Assembly (NCBI RefSeq): GCF_003721435.2
Contig: NZ_CP054585.1
Location: 2,914,001 to 2,978,000 of the forward strand
Source of the DNA: Halorubrum sp. CBA1229
GTDB lineage: Archaea; Halobacteriota; Halobacteria; Halobacteriales; Haloferacaceae
Length of the DNA: 64,000 bases
Direction: 5' to 3'
Shown here: piece by piece, positions 23,196 through 32,313 of the stretch
Position numbering within the stretch: the first letter of the stretch is position 1
How the letters are laid out: every line of letters begins with the position of its first letter
Position numbers and translations under genes: made by a program
The notes under the pieces: model-generated
What the model was told of the DNA's origin: nothing
Databases searched by the model: none
What the model saw: only the letters and a program-made list of their open reading frames with translations

Positions 23196-23216
23196 ACGTC
23201 TCGGTTGATCCCGTGT

Positions 23217-23225
23217 GGGTATAAA
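23217..23225. promoter_or_regulatory. TATA box in divergent region (23195 minus / 23347 plus)
   Basis: GGTATAAAAACC is a strong archaeal TATA-like element. On the minus strand it sits about 25 bases before ATG 23195. On the plus strand it could also serve the MFS gene, giving a leader of about 100 nt. Confidence 0.6.
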
Positions 23226-23346
23226 AACCCCGTACGACGCGAGTCGGACGGCGCACCCGCTCCGGTCGCGACCGTACGACACGCGACGTCGTATCGGAGC
23301 GCCGCGCTTTCGCAACGCTTGTCTCCGGGCGATTCGAAGCGCGTCC

Positions 23347-24531
23347 GTGTCACGGACTCGGCTGTTCGGATCGCTGTGTGCCCTCGTCTTCCTCGTCAAC
23401 TTCGCGCGCGTCGTCTTCGCGCCGCTCGTGGGGGAGTTCATCGGCGAGTTCGCGATCGGCGAGGGGACCGCCGGCCTCATCGTCACGCTCGCGTGGCTCG
23501 GCTCGGCCGCGCCGCGGCTCCCGGCCGGTTGGGCGCTCACGCGCTTCTCCCGCCGGCTGGTTATCGTGGTCTCCGGGGCGATGCTGACCGTCGGCGCGCT
23601 CGGCGTCGCCCTCGCGCCCGGCGTGGCGACGCTGATGACCGCCGCGTTCGCGATCGGCTTAGCGTCCGGCGTCTACTTCGTCGCCGCGAACCCGTTCGTC
23701 TCCGAGCTGTTCCCGGAGCGCGTCGGTCGGGCCATGGGCGTTCACGGGACGGCGAGCCAGCTCGCCGCGGTCGCGGCCGCACCGGTCGTCACGGTCGCGC
23801 TGTGGTACGACTGGCGGCTCGCGTTCTACGGGCTCGCGGCCGTCGCGGCCGCGACGACCGGCGCCTTCGTGTTCCTCGCCTCCCGGACGGACCTCCCCGA
23901 CGCCGGCGCGGACGACACCGACTTCGTCGGCGGCGCGCTCGCCGAGTGGAAGCTCATCCTGACGGCCGTCGTGCTGATGGGCCTCACGGGCTTCGTCTGG
24001 CAGGGGCTGTTCAACTTCTACGAGCTGTACATGATCGACAAGGGGCTGCCGCCCGCGACCGCCCGCAACCTCCTGACGGTGATCTTCGCCGCCGGCGTCC
24101 CCGCCTTCCTCGTCTCCGGGGACCTCGCCGACCGGCTCCCACACGTGCCGTACCTGCTCGGCATCGTCTCGGCGTTCATCGGGAGCGTCGTCCTCGTGGT
24201 CACCGTCTCCGGGCTCGTCGCCGTCGTCCTCGCCAGCCTCTCCGTCGGCTTCGCCATCCACATGCTGTTCCCCGCCATGGACACGTACCTGCTCGCGTCG
24301 CTGCCGGACGGGTCCCGGGCGTCGGCGTACGCCGTCTACTCCGCCGGGATGATGACGACGCAGGCGGCCGGCTCGTGGACCGTCGGCGAGGCGATCGAGG
24401 CCGGATTCGCCTACGACGTCGTCTTCCTCGCGCTCTCCGGGGGACTCGGTGCGGTCGTGGTCGCCTACGCCGTGTTGGAGCGCATGGGCCGCGTCCCGGG
24501 CGGCGCGGCGGGGGCGGAGCCGGCGGCGTGA
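23347..24531 (+). CDS. Major facilitator superfamily transporter, 394 aa
   Basis: Twelve hydrophobic segments, with the loop 2-3 motif GWALTRFSRRLVIVVSG and a mid-protein acidic loop (DLPDAGADDTDF) between the two six-helix halves. Start GTG 23347 (SRTRLFGSLCALVFLVNF) is placed directly before the first membrane helix; the frame is open to 23215 but those codons include the TATA box. NarK/Bcr-like single-component carriers look similar; substrate unknown. Confidence 0.82.
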   Translation: MSRTRLFGSLCALVFLVNFARVVFAPLVGEFIGEFAIGEGTAGLIVTLAWLGSAAPRLPAGWALTRFSRRLVIVVSGAMLTVGALGVALAPGVATLMTAAFAIGLASGVYFVAANPFVSELFPERVGRAMGVHGTASQLAAVAAAPVVTVALWYDWRLAFYGLAAVAAATTGAFVFLASRTDLPDAGADDTDFVGGALAEWKLILTAVVLMGLTGFVWQGLFNFYELYMIDKGLPPATARNLLTVIFAAGVPAFLVSGDLADRLPHVPYLLGIVSAFIGSVVLVVTVSGLVAVVLASLSVGFAIHMLFPAMDTYLLASLPDGSRASAYAVYSAGMMTTQAAGSWTVGEAIEAGFAYDVVFLALSGGLGAVVVAYAVLERMGRVPGGAAGAEPAA

Positions 24532-24619
24532 GCGCCGTGCGGAGCAGGCGGCGTGAGCGCGGAGTTGTGGCCGCTCGCGTGCGCGGTCGCGCGTGTGCCG
24601 GCACGCGCCACGGGTATCG

Positions 24620-24630
24620 CACCTATTTAG
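24620..24630 (+). promoter_or_regulatory. TATA box of the glycosyltransferase gene
   Basis: CACCTATTTAGGG lies about 26 bases before ATG 24656, the spacing expected for a leaderless haloarchaeal transcript. The remaining 24532-24619 stretch holds nothing notable. Confidence 0.55.
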
Positions 24631-24655
24631 GGCGTCCCGCCCCTGTACGGTCATA

Positions 24656-25873
24656 ATGGAGTACGTCCAAGAGCGCGTGACGACGCTGCACGCGTTGACC
24701 GACCACCGGCCGGACGCCCCCACCGGCCGGGCGGCGGTCGTGGTGCCGATGACGGAGCGCGAGTACGGCACGCTCGCGGCCGAGCGCGTCCTCTCGGCGC
24801 TGGAGACGGTCGCGCCGGCTCGGGTGATCGTCCCCCTCCGCGCCCCGCCCGAGCGCGTCGGCCCCTTCGCGCGGTGGCTCGACGGGTTCGACCTCGACGT
24901 GGAGACGCTCTGGTGCGGCGGTCCCCGGCTGACGGAACTGCTCGCCGACAGCGGCCTCGACGGGGACCGCGGGAAGGGGCGCGACGTGTGGCTCGGCCTC
25001 GGCCGCGCCTTGGAGGAGGAGTACGTCGTCGTCCACGACGCCGACACGAAGACGTACTCGCCGGCGTTCGTCAAGCGACTGCTGTTCCCGGTCGCGAACG
25101 GCTACTCGTTCTCGAAGGGGTACTACGCCCGCGTCGAAGACGGGGCGCTGTACGGCCGGCTCTTCCGGCTGTTCTTCCGACCCCTCGTCCGCGCGCTCGC
25201 CGACGCCACCGAGCGTCGGGAGGCGGGCGTGATCGAGTATCTCGACGCGTTCCGGTACGCGCTCGCCGGCGAGTTCGCGGCGACGACAGACCTCGTCTCG
25301 AAGCTCCGCGTCCAGCGCGGCTGGGGCCTGGAGGTCGGGACCCTCGGCGAGGCGTTCGCGCACGCCGGCTTCGCGGGGAGCGCGCAGGTCGACCTCGGCC
25401 GCTACGAGCACGACCACCGCTCCGTCGACGGCCCGACCGGCCTCGCGGACATGAGCCGTGCGGTCGGCGAGGCGACGCTCCGGGCGGTGGAAGAGGCCGG
25501 CGTCGCCGTCGACTACGACGGCCTCGCCGACCGCTACCGCGAGGCGGCCGAGGGAATTATTGACGGGTACGAGACCGACGCCGCGTTCAACGGCCTCGAC
25601 TACGACCGCGAGGACGAGCGCTCGCAGGCCGCGACGTACGCGGACGCCCTCGGGAAACCGGGGCCGGACACCCGCCTCCCGGCGTGGCGCGACGCGCCGA
25701 TCACGCCCGAGGCGGTCGCCGAGGCGGCCCGGGCGGACCTCGCGGAGGCGGCCGGCGGAGCGGGCGGCGAGGCGACTCGAATCGGCGGCGCGCCGGGCGA
25801 CGCCGACGTCCGCGGGAACGGCCACCAACCGCCGGCGTCCCCGCCCTCCGATCCGGCGCCGGGAGAGGACTGA
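24656..25873 (+). CDS. Glycosyltransferase family 2-like, glucosyl-3-phosphoglycerate synthase type, 405 aa
   Basis: RAAVVVPMTEREYGTL near the N-terminus is the nucleotide-binding strand of a GT-A fold. YVVVHDADTKTYSP carries the metal-binding DAD motif, and YSFSKGYYARV...GRLFRLFFRPL resembles the acceptor region of GpgS-type enzymes that make glucosylglycerate precursors. The last 60 residues are a low-complexity Gly/Ala/Pro tail. The next gene begins 3 bp after the stop, indicating a two-gene operon. A compatible-solute role is a guess from the family. Confidence 0.75.
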   Translation: MEYVQERVTTLHALTDHRPDAPTGRAAVVVPMTEREYGTLAAERVLSALETVAPARVIVPLRAPPERVGPFARWLDGFDLDVETLWCGGPRLTELLADSGLDGDRGKGRDVWLGLGRALEEEYVVVHDADTKTYSPAFVKRLLFPVANGYSFSKGYYARVEDGALYGRLFRLFFRPLVRALADATERREAGVIEYLDAFRYALAGEFAATTDLVSKLRVQRGWGLEVGTLGEAFAHAGFAGSAQVDLGRYEHDHRSVDGPTGLADMSRAVGEATLRAVEEAGVAVDYDGLADRYREAAEGIIDGYETDAAFNGLDYDREDERSQAATYADALGKPGPDTRLPAWRDAPITPEAVAEAARADLAEAAGGAGGEATRIGGAPGDADVRGNGHQPPASPPSDPAPGED

Positions 25874-25876
25874 CCG

Positions 25877-26458
25877 ATGGCCGAAGACGGAGCCGCCGAC
25901 GATGTCGCGGCGGCGCCGGACGCGCCAAGCGTGGCCGCGCGCGACGACCTCGCAGGAGTCGTCGACCTGTTCGAGTGGCTCACTCGCGCGGAGCTCTCGC
26001 ACGCGCTTTCGGAGCTCGCTTTTAAACAACGGGCCGAGGTCGACGACGACGCGATCGCCGCCGCGATCGACGTCGCCGTCGCGGAGTACGCGCTGGTGCC
26101 GGCGCCGCCCGCGGCGCTCTCGGAGGGCGGCGAGACGCCGCCGGAGACCGCCGACCCCGAGGCCGGTCTCGACGCCGGCGACGTCGCCCTCGCGGTCGGG
26201 CCCGCCGCGTTCCCGTCGCTGCCCGACGGCGCGGGGGATCTCCCGCACATCCTCGACGTGCCCGAGCGCGACGTGGACCGCGAGGCGCTCTCGGAGGCGG
26301 TCCTCGCTCGGCTCTCCGCGGACGCAGTCTCGGCGATTCGCGAGAGCAACGCCGACCGGCTGGAGGTCCTCGCCGACGTGACCTACGACATCGAGGCGTG
26401 GGCGCCCGTCGACGCCGGCGAGATCCGCGAGCGGATCGTCGCCGAGCTGGACGCCTGA
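25877..26458 (+). CDS. Conserved haloarchaeal protein of unknown function, 193 aa
   Basis: Acidic, mostly helical protein with LFEWLTRAELSHALSELAFKQR in the N-terminal part, reminiscent of a helix-turn-helix, and LPHILDVPERDVDREALSEAVLARLS later. I know similar haloarchaeal proteins beside glycosyltransferases but no function. Starts 3 bp after the upstream gene, so the two are co-transcribed. Confidence 0.7.
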   Translation: MAEDGAADDVAAAPDAPSVAARDDLAGVVDLFEWLTRAELSHALSELAFKQRAEVDDDAIAAAIDVAVAEYALVPAPPAALSEGGETPPETADPEAGLDAGDVALAVGPAAFPSLPDGAGDLPHILDVPERDVDREALSEAVLARLSADAVSAIRESNADRLEVLADVTYDIEAWAPVDAGEIRERIVAELDA

Positions 26459-26490
26459 CTCGGTTTAAAAAAGAAACGCGGGGGCTCGAC

Positions 26491-26874
26491 TCAGGCGCTC
26501 GCCTCGCCCTCGGCGAGCTCGCGCGCGAGGAACTCCGCGATCGAGACGTCGGCGTCCTCGACGAAGCGGGCGAGCTCCTCGCCGTCGGCGCTCTCGACCA
26601 CGACGGTCGGGATCAGCTCGATCCCGTACTCGTCGACGGCCTCGCCCTCCTTGCCGTCCGGCCCCTTCGTGACCGGGAAGTCCTCGATCCGGTCGTCGGG
26701 GACGCCGGCCGCGTCGAGCGCCGCCGCGAACGCGGGGAGCTGCCGCCGACAGTCGCCGCACCAGTCGCCGCCCCACACCTTGAATCGGTAGTCGCCGCCT
26801 CCGAGCGCGTCCAGCACGTCGTCGCCGAGCGCGTCGCCGTCGGTTCCGTCGGGAGCGAGCGTTTCGAGTGTCAT
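26491..26874 (-). CDS. Thioredoxin-fold protein, 127 aa
   Basis: YRFKVWGGDWCGDCRRQLPAF contains the redox motif CGDC (Cys39 and Cys42). IPTVVVES carries the conserved cis-Pro of thioredoxins. The size and fold fit a small thioredoxin family member for disulfide exchange in the cytoplasm; target unknown. The gene converges with the preceding one over 32 bp and diverges from cysteine synthase, which may hint at a sulfur or redox link. Confidence 0.85.
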   Translation of the reverse strand: MTLETLAPDGTDGDALGDDVLDALGGGDYRFKVWGGDWCGDCRRQLPAFAAALDAAGVPDDRIEDFPVTKGPDGKEGEAVDEYGIELIPTVVVESADGEELARFVEDADVSIAEFLARELAEGEASA

Positions 26875-26976
26875 ACCGCCCGCTACGCCGGGTAGCCTTG
26901 TAAACCGCGCGTCGGTGGCAACGCGTCTTGCCGCGGTCCGTCGGGCATTTGAGTGGCGGTCCCGTTCGTCGACGTA

Positions 26977-27894
26977 ATGGACGACGACGTGCTGGAGGGG
27001 CTCGGCTCGCCGCTGGTTCGGGTCGACGCGCCGCCGGAGACGACGGTGGCCGCGAAGGTCGAGTCGCGCAACCCGGGCGGCTCCGCGAAGGACCGCCCGG
27101 CGCGGTACATGGTCGAGGCGGCCGAGGAATCGGGAGAGCTGGAACCGGGGGACGGGATCGTCGAACCCACGTCCGGCAACACCGGCATCGGGCTGGCGAT
27201 GGCCGGCGCGGTGAAGGGGTACGACGTGACGCTCGTGATGCCCGACGGCAAGTCGCTGGAGCGCCGCCGGATCATGCGCGCGTACGGCGCGGAGGTCGAG
27301 CTCGTCGACGGCGACATCTCCGCGGCCAAGGACCGCGCCGACGAGCTCGAGGCCGAGGCGGGGATGGTCCAGCTCCGGCAGTTCGAGAACCCCGCGAACC
27401 CGCGGGCCCACTACGAGACCACCGGCCTGGAGGTCGTCGAGCAGGTCGGCGACCGGACCGTCGACGCGCTCGTCGCCGGCGTCGGGACCGGCGGGACCAT
27501 TTCCGGGATCGGTCGTCGGCTCCGCGAGGAGTTCCCCGACGTCCGGGTCGACGCGGTCGAGCCCAGCGACAACGCCGTCCTCTCCGGCGGGGAGCCCGGA
27601 AACGACGCGTTCCAGGGGATGGGACCGGGCTTCGTCTCGCCGAACCTCGATGTCGACCTCATCGACGAGGTCCACGCGGTCGGCATCGAGGAGGCGGAGG
27701 CCGAGTGCCGGCGGCTCGCCCGCGAGGAGGGGATCCTCGTCGGGCAGTCCTCGGGCGCTTCGAACCTCGCGGCGAAGGACGTCGCCGCGGAGCTCCGGGA
27801 CGCCGGCGCCTACGCCGGCGAGGAGCCCCTCGTCGTCACCGTGTTCTGGGACAGCGGCGAGCGGTACCTCTCGGCCGGCACCTTCGACGAGTAG
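26977..27894 (+). CDS. PLP-dependent cysteine synthase family protein, 305 aa
   Basis: Fold-type II PLP enzyme that makes cysteine from O-acetylserine (or a related activated serine) and sulfide. ESRNPGGSAKDRPA has the PLP-binding Lys; EPTSGNTGIGLAMAG contacts the substrate carboxylate; VAGVGTGGTISGIGR is the phosphate-binding loop; VGQSSGASNLAA is the usual C-terminal PLP-ring contact. ATG 26977 and in-frame GTG 26953 are both possible; I favour ATG. Confidence 0.9.
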   Translation: MDDDVLEGLGSPLVRVDAPPETTVAAKVESRNPGGSAKDRPARYMVEAAEESGELEPGDGIVEPTSGNTGIGLAMAGAVKGYDVTLVMPDGKSLERRRIMRAYGAEVELVDGDISAAKDRADELEAEAGMVQLRQFENPANPRAHYETTGLEVVEQVGDRTVDALVAGVGTGGTISGIGRRLREEFPDVRVDAVEPSDNAVLSGGEPGNDAFQGMGPGFVSPNLDVDLIDEVHAVGIEEAEAECRRLAREEGILVGQSSGASNLAAKDVAAELRDAGAYAGEEPLVVTVFWDSGERYLSAGTFDE

Positions 27895-28018
27895 GTCGCG
27901 GGCGGCTAGCGGCTGCTCGCCCTTGACCCGCCTCCAACCCGCCCGCCACCCGCCTCCAACCCTCCCCCGACCCGCCCCCGACCCGAACGTTGAGTACCGT
28001 CGGGCCCTCAGATGGGTC
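27895..28018. other. C-rich low-complexity gap
   Basis: Intergenic DNA with imperfect repeats of CCGCCTCCAACCC and CCCCGACCCG motifs near 27930-27985. No gene or clear promoter is seen. Confidence 0.5.
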
Positions 28019-28414
28019 GTGACTACACACGCGGAATCCCCCCCGGGCGACCCCGACGGGGCGGCCGCCGAACCGGCCGGTAGACGGTTCGACGGCCCGT
28101 GGCTCCTCATCCTCGCCGTCGCCGCCGGCGGGTGGACCGTCCTCTACGCGGTCGACTGGGCGCTGCTCTCGGCCGGCACCCCGGCCGGCGCCGCCGTCGC
28201 GTTCGCCCACGGCTACCTCCTCGCGCCGCTCGCGACCGCCGCGGTGCTCCTCGACGCGCTGTCGCTGAACGAGCGCGGGGTCGCCGACTTCGGCCTATTT
28301 AAATGCCTCTACGCGCTGGCCGCGCTGGTCGCGCCCCCGGTCGGCGCCGTCTACTACGCGCACCGCGAGTGGCTGAAGCCGGGCGACCCGAATCTCCTCG
28401 GAGGGACGCCGTGA
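28019..28414 (+). CDS. Small haloarchaeal membrane protein, 131 aa
   Basis: GTG start (MTTHAESPPGD). Three hydrophobic segments: LLILAVAAGGWTVLYAV, VAFAHGYLLAPLATAAVLL, and LYALAALVAPPVGAVYYA, ending in a short hydrophilic tail. No recognised family. It overlaps the MOSC gene start by 4 bp (GTGA), so it is co-translated and may help the MOSC protein at the membrane. Confidence 0.65.
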   Translation: MTTHAESPPGDPDGAAAEPAGRRFDGPWLLILAVAAGGWTVLYAVDWALLSAGTPAGAAVAFAHGYLLAPLATAAVLLDALSLNERGVADFGLFKCLYALAALVAPPVGAVYYAHREWLKPGDPNLLGGTP

Positions 28415-28971
28415 GCGGCGAGGGCGGGACGAGCGGCGTCGTCCGAAGCCTCGTCACGGCCCCGGCGGGAGGCGCGCCGCCCGAACTCCGAGAGGCCGTC
28501 GAGATCCGGCCGGACGGGGTCGACGGCGATCGCTACCGGCGCGGCGACGGGCGCTTCCAGCTCGACGGCTGCGCCGTCACCCTCGTCGCCGCCGAGGCCC
28601 TCGACGCCGTCCGCGAGGAGACCGGGATCGACGTCTCGGACGGTCGCCACCGTCGAAACGTCGTCGTCGAGGGGTTCGGTCCGGGGATGGACGACCTGCT
28701 GGACGCGACCGTCGCGGTCGGCGAGGCGCGCCTGCGACCGACCCGACGCCGGCCGCCGTGCGCGCACGTCGAGTCGCTGGCCGGCGCGGACGGGCTCGCG
28801 TCGGCGCTGCGGAACCGCGGCGGGCTCTGCTGTGACGTGATCGAGCCGGGCCGCGTCGCCGTCGGCGACTCCGCGAGCGTCGCGGACCCGGACCCACGCA
28901 CCGCGGGCGCCGCCATCGCAGACCGGCTGCGCGAGCGCTCGGCCGGTGGGGATCACCGGCGAGACGACTGA
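28411..28971 (+). CDS. MOSC domain protein, 186 aa
   Basis: The MOSC fold of molybdenum cofactor sulfurases and related sulfur carriers: GVDGDRYRRGDGRFQ early, RRNVVVEGFG in the middle, then RRPPCAHVESLAG, whose Cys is the candidate sulfur carrier, and LCCDVIEPGRVAVGD at the end. Overlaps the preceding membrane protein gene. Likely to sulfurate or transfer sulfur to a metal cofactor; substrate unknown. Confidence 0.82.
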   Translation: MSGEGGTSGVVRSLVTAPAGGAPPELREAVEIRPDGVDGDRYRRGDGRFQLDGCAVTLVAAEALDAVREETGIDVSDGRHRRNVVVEGFGPGMDDLLDATVAVGEARLRPTRRRPPCAHVESLAGADGLASALRNRGGLCCDVIEPGRVAVGDSASVADPDPRTAGAAIADRLRERSAGGDHRRDD

Positions 28972-29017
28972 TACGGCCGTTTCTATCGGGTGTGTGTGAT
29001 TCTCACACCTCCGCTTT

Positions 29018-29028
29018 GGGCTTTATAT
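29018..29028 (+). promoter_or_regulatory. TATA box of the DUF3179 lipoprotein gene
   Basis: GGCTTTATATTG is about 25 bases before ATG 29051, the usual leaderless arrangement. Confidence 0.6.
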
Positions 29029-29050
29029 TGTCGAGTCCGGAGCTATCGCC

Positions 29051-30244
29051 ATGGACCGCACTCGTCGGTCGGCGCTGGCCGGACTCGCCGCGGTCGGAGC
29101 CGTCGGCGTCGCCGGCTGTCTCGGCGGCGCACCCCTCGACTCGCTCGCCGGCGACGAGGCGGGCGACAACGATGGGTCCGGCGCCGATGGGCCCGGTGGC
29201 GATGGGTCCGGCGACGATGGATCCGGCGACGCCGACGACGCCACCGGAGAGGGCGCGCGGCCTCCCACCGCCGACACCGGCTATCACGTCCCGTACGACG
29301 CCGACACCCTGGTGGCGGAGGCGCTCAACGGCGGCGTCGGGAAGGACGGGATCCCCTCGATCGACGACCCCTCGTTCCGGCCGATCGAGGAGGTGAATTA
29401 CGCCGAGGGGATCCCGGTTTTCGGTGTCGTTCGCGACGGGGAGGCGAAAGCGTACCCGCAGCAGGTGCTCTCCCATCACGAGATCGTCAACGACGAGCTC
29501 GGCGGCGAGCCGGTCGCGGTCACGTACTGTCCGCTCACCGGGACGGCACAGGGGTTCCGCCGCGGCGACACGACGTTCGGGGTGTCGGGGCAACTCGTCA
29601 ACTCGAACTTGATCATGTACGACCGGGGCACCGACAGCTGGTGGCCGCAGATGCTCGCCACCGGGATCGACGGGCCGATGACCGGCGAGACGCTCGACGA
29701 GTTCCGGGTCGTGTGGACGACGGCCGACCAGTGGAGCGAGCGCCACCCGGACTCGCTCGTCATGACGGACGACACCGGGTACGTGCGCCGGTACGAGAGC
29801 GACCCGTACGGGAGCTACGCCCCGCTCGGCGGCTACTACGCGCGGGACGGCACGGTGTTCCCGCCGCTGTCGTCGCCCGACGAGGGACACCCGAAGTCGG
29901 TCGTCATCGGGGCGCGAACGGGGACCGGCGCTATCGCGTTCGACAAGCGGACGCTGCTCGCGGACCGGGTGCTGACCGGCTCGATCGGCGACGGAGGGGC
30001 GGACGTCGTCGCCGTCGCGGACTCGGGGCTCTCGACGGGGTACGTCTACCGCAACCCCGATGGCCTTGGGGTCGAACCGGACGGCGACGCCTACCGAGTG
30101 GAGGGCGAGGGCGGCGGCGTCGCGGCGGCCGACCTCCCGCTGGAGCCGGTGCTCGCGTTCGACGCGATGTGGTTCGCCTGGGCGGGCTTTTACCCCGACA
30201 CCGCGTTCGTCGGCGAGCACACGGGGGCGGGGGATGGCGGCTGA
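29051..30244 (+). CDS. DUF3179 domain lipoprotein, 397 aa
   Basis: MDRTRRSALAGL...GVAGC is a Tat signal with lipobox. A Gly/Asp-rich linker of about 50 residues leads into the DUF3179 domain: QVLSHHEIVNDELGGEPVAV and TYCPLTGTAQGF are its signature, containing conserved His and Cys. The family is widespread, and its biochemical role is unclear. The last codons overlap the start of the next membrane protein gene, so both are probably expressed together. Confidence 0.85.
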   Translation: MDRTRRSALAGLAAVGAVGVAGCLGGAPLDSLAGDEAGDNDGSGADGPGGDGSGDDGSGDADDATGEGARPPTADTGYHVPYDADTLVAEALNGGVGKDGIPSIDDPSFRPIEEVNYAEGIPVFGVVRDGEAKAYPQQVLSHHEIVNDELGGEPVAVTYCPLTGTAQGFRRGDTTFGVSGQLVNSNLIMYDRGTDSWWPQMLATGIDGPMTGETLDEFRVVWTTADQWSERHPDSLVMTDDTGYVRRYESDPYGSYAPLGGYYARDGTVFPPLSSPDEGHPKSVVIGARTGTGAIAFDKRTLLADRVLTGSIGDGGADVVAVADSGLSTGYVYRNPDGLGVEPDGDAYRVEGEGGGVAAADLPLEPVLAFDAMWFAWAGFYPDTAFVGEHTGAGDGG

Positions 30245-30872
30245 GTCGGCCCCGCCGGTCGAGTCGCCGGTCGCGTGGGCTGGCGGGCTGATCCGCCGGA
30301 CCGCCTTCGCCGTCCGGGCGTCGCTCGGTCGGCGCGACGGGCGGTCGACACTCGCGGTCGTCGCGGTCGCGTACTTCCTTGCGTACAGCGCCGGAGTCCG
30401 CCACCTCGGCCTCCGCGGCGGCGGTGGCGGCTGGGCCGGCTCGGGGCCCGCCATCGACGTCACCGTCGCGAGCGACCCGCTCGCGCTCCTGACGCGCCGA
30501 GTCGGACCGTTCCAGTACGAGCCAGTCGCGCTCGTCGCGGTCGGCCCGCTCGAGTACCTGTTCGCGCCCGTCAACGCCGCCATCGGACTCGCGCTCGCCG
30601 CGCTCGTCGGAGTCACGCTCGCGGTCTCCGTCGTCGCGTGGCGCGGCCCCGCGGCGTGTCGGATCGGCGCCGGGGCGGGCGCCGCCGCGGGACTCCCCGG
30701 GATCCTGTCGGGGGTCGCCTGCTGCGGCCCGACGCTCCTGCTCGTCATCGGCGTGCAGGCCTCCGCGGGGCTGCTCGCCGTGATGCAGTGGTTCCTCCCG
30801 CTCGCGGTCCTCGGACTGCTCGCCACGCTGCTGTGGGTCGGGAGCCGGGTCGACCCGGCCGCCGTCGGGTGA
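30234..30872 (+). CDS. Multi-pass membrane protein, 212 aa
   Basis: Begins at ATG 30234 inside the end of the DUF3179 gene. Four or five hydrophobic segments, including STLAVVAVAYFLAYSAG, AALVGVTLAVSVVAW, and a Cys-Cys segment SGVACCGPTLLLVIG typical of small haloarchaeal membrane proteins of unknown role. The CC pair in a membrane helix could be redox-active or bind metal. Partner of the DUF3179 lipoprotein by position. Confidence 0.65.
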   Translation: MAAESAPPVESPVAWAGGLIRRTAFAVRASLGRRDGRSTLAVVAVAYFLAYSAGVRHLGLRGGGGGWAGSGPAIDVTVASDPLALLTRRVGPFQYEPVALVAVGPLEYLFAPVNAAIGLALAALVGVTLAVSVVAWRGPAACRIGAGAGAAAGLPGILSGVACCGPTLLLVIGVQASAGLLAVMQWFLPLAVLGLLATLLWVGSRVDPAAVG

Positions 30873-30950
30873 GGGGCGGCGGAGGTGGTTCCGGCCGGAA
30901 CCGAAAGCGTTGACCGCCGACCGGACCCACCTCCCGTCAGTGACAGCCGG

Positions 30951-32123
30951 ATGAGTTGGCAGTACCGTCACACGGTGCTGTCGCTGTGCATGCTCGCGTT
31001 CCTGGTGACGTACTTCGCCAGGCTGGCGATCAGCCCTGTCGTCCCCCTCATCGTCGACGACTTCGCGGTGTCGAACACCGGCATCGGGATCGCGCTCTCC
31101 GGAATGTGGCTGGCGTACGGCGCCGCCCAGTTCCCGAGCGGCGTGCTCGCCGACCGACACGGCGAGCGGATCGTGATCCTCGTCGCCGTCGGCGGCACGA
31201 CGGCGATGAGCCTCGTGCTCGCCTTGGCGCCCGTCTTCCCCCTGTTCGTGCTGGCGGCGGTGCTGTTAGGGCTCGTCGCCGGCCTCCACTACGCGGTGGC
31301 GACGACGCTGCTCTCGCGGACCTTCGACGAGATCGGCACGGCGTTCGGGCTCCACTCCGCGGGCGGCCCGCTCGCCGGGCTCGTGGCGCCCGTCGCCGCG
31401 GCGTGGGTCGGCGTCCGCTACGGCTGGCGGCCCGCGGTCGCGCTGGCCGCGGTGGTCGGCGTGCCGGTGTTCCTGCTGTTCGCGTGGCGCGTCCGGCCGA
31501 CTGAGCCGCGGCGCCCCGACCAGCCGATGCGGGACCGGCTCGCGGTCGCGCCGCTCGTCGAACTCCTCTCGCGGCCGCGCATCCTCCTCCCGCTGTTCGT
31601 CGCGATGGCCGGCACGTACGTGGTGCAGGGCGTGATGTCCTTCCTCCCGACGTTCCTCGTCGAGTTCCGCGGGTATTCGCCGGCGTTCGCCGCCAGCGTC
31701 TTCTCCGCGTTCTTCGTCGTCCGGGCGGTCGCGCAGATCGCGCTCGGCCGGCTGTCGGACCGCGTGGGCCGCGACGCGGCCATCGGCGGCGCGATGCTGG
31801 CGGGCGCGCTCGGGATCACCTCGTTCGTCCTCGGTCCCGGGCTCGTCGGCGTCGGCGTCGCCGTGCTGCTGGCCGGCTCCGGGTCGAGCTTCTTCTCGGC
31901 GATCGACCCGCGGTTCATGGACGCGCTCAGCGACACGGAGCGGGGGGCTGGATTCGGACTCGTCCGGACCGTCTACACCGTGATCGGCTCCGCGGGCTCC
32001 TTCGGCGTCGGGCTCGCGACCGACCTGTTCGGCTGGGGCGTCTCCTTCTCGATACTGGCGGTGCTGTTCGGGCTCACGTTCGCCGTGCTCGTCGCCAACT
32101 GGGCGCTCGGCACGGGGTACTGA
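30951..32123 (+). CDS. Major facilitator superfamily transporter, 390 aa
   Basis: Twelve hydrophobic segments with the MFS loop motif GVLADRHGERIVI between helices 2 and 3 and its counterpart GRLSDRVGRDAAIGG between helices 8 and 9. ATG 30951 starts just before helix 1. Such carriers often move organic acids, sugars or drugs; nothing here tells which. It is convergent with the sugar-acid dehydratase gene over a 190-bp palindrome-rich gap. Confidence 0.88.
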   Translation: MSWQYRHTVLSLCMLAFLVTYFARLAISPVVPLIVDDFAVSNTGIGIALSGMWLAYGAAQFPSGVLADRHGERIVILVAVGGTTAMSLVLALAPVFPLFVLAAVLLGLVAGLHYAVATTLLSRTFDEIGTAFGLHSAGGPLAGLVAPVAAAWVGVRYGWRPAVALAAVVGVPVFLLFAWRVRPTEPRRPDQPMRDRLAVAPLVELLSRPRILLPLFVAMAGTYVVQGVMSFLPTFLVEFRGYSPAFAASVFSAFFVVRAVAQIALGRLSDRVGRDAAIGGAMLAGALGITSFVLGPGLVGVGVAVLLAGSGSSFFSAIDPRFMDALSDTERGAGFGLVRTVYTVIGSAGSFGVGLATDLFGWGVSFSILAVLFGLTFAVLVANWALGTGY

Positions 32124-32313
32124 GGGGAGACCTGAACTCGGCTTCTCTCCACTCTAATAAAAAATCGATAGATGACCGTAGCGCGCCTATCGAGTTCGAC
32201 GAAGCGTCGCTTCGTCGAACTGCGAAAATCAGATATTTTCGCGCTTGACTTCGGCTTACGCCTCGTCAAATATCGATAGGCTCGCTCCGCTCGCCTATCG
32301 GACTCGATCCGGC
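32124..32313. terminator. Palindrome-rich convergent gap with terminator-like hairpins
   Basis: Contains a perfect 13-bp inverted repeat with one central base (32194-32220), an 8-bp stem GCGAAAAT/ATTTTCGC (32222-32242), and CGATAGG/CCTATCG (32274-32300). A 19-bp copy of the dehydratase gene's 3' end, CGGCTTACGCCTCGTCAAA, is also repeated at 32252-32270. The hairpins can serve as terminators for both convergent genes. Confidence 0.6.

Noticed and set aside
22204-23256. 350-aa minus frame with NRTEP repeats
   Set aside because: It is the repeat plus the antisense of the lipoprotein gene, with no start context.
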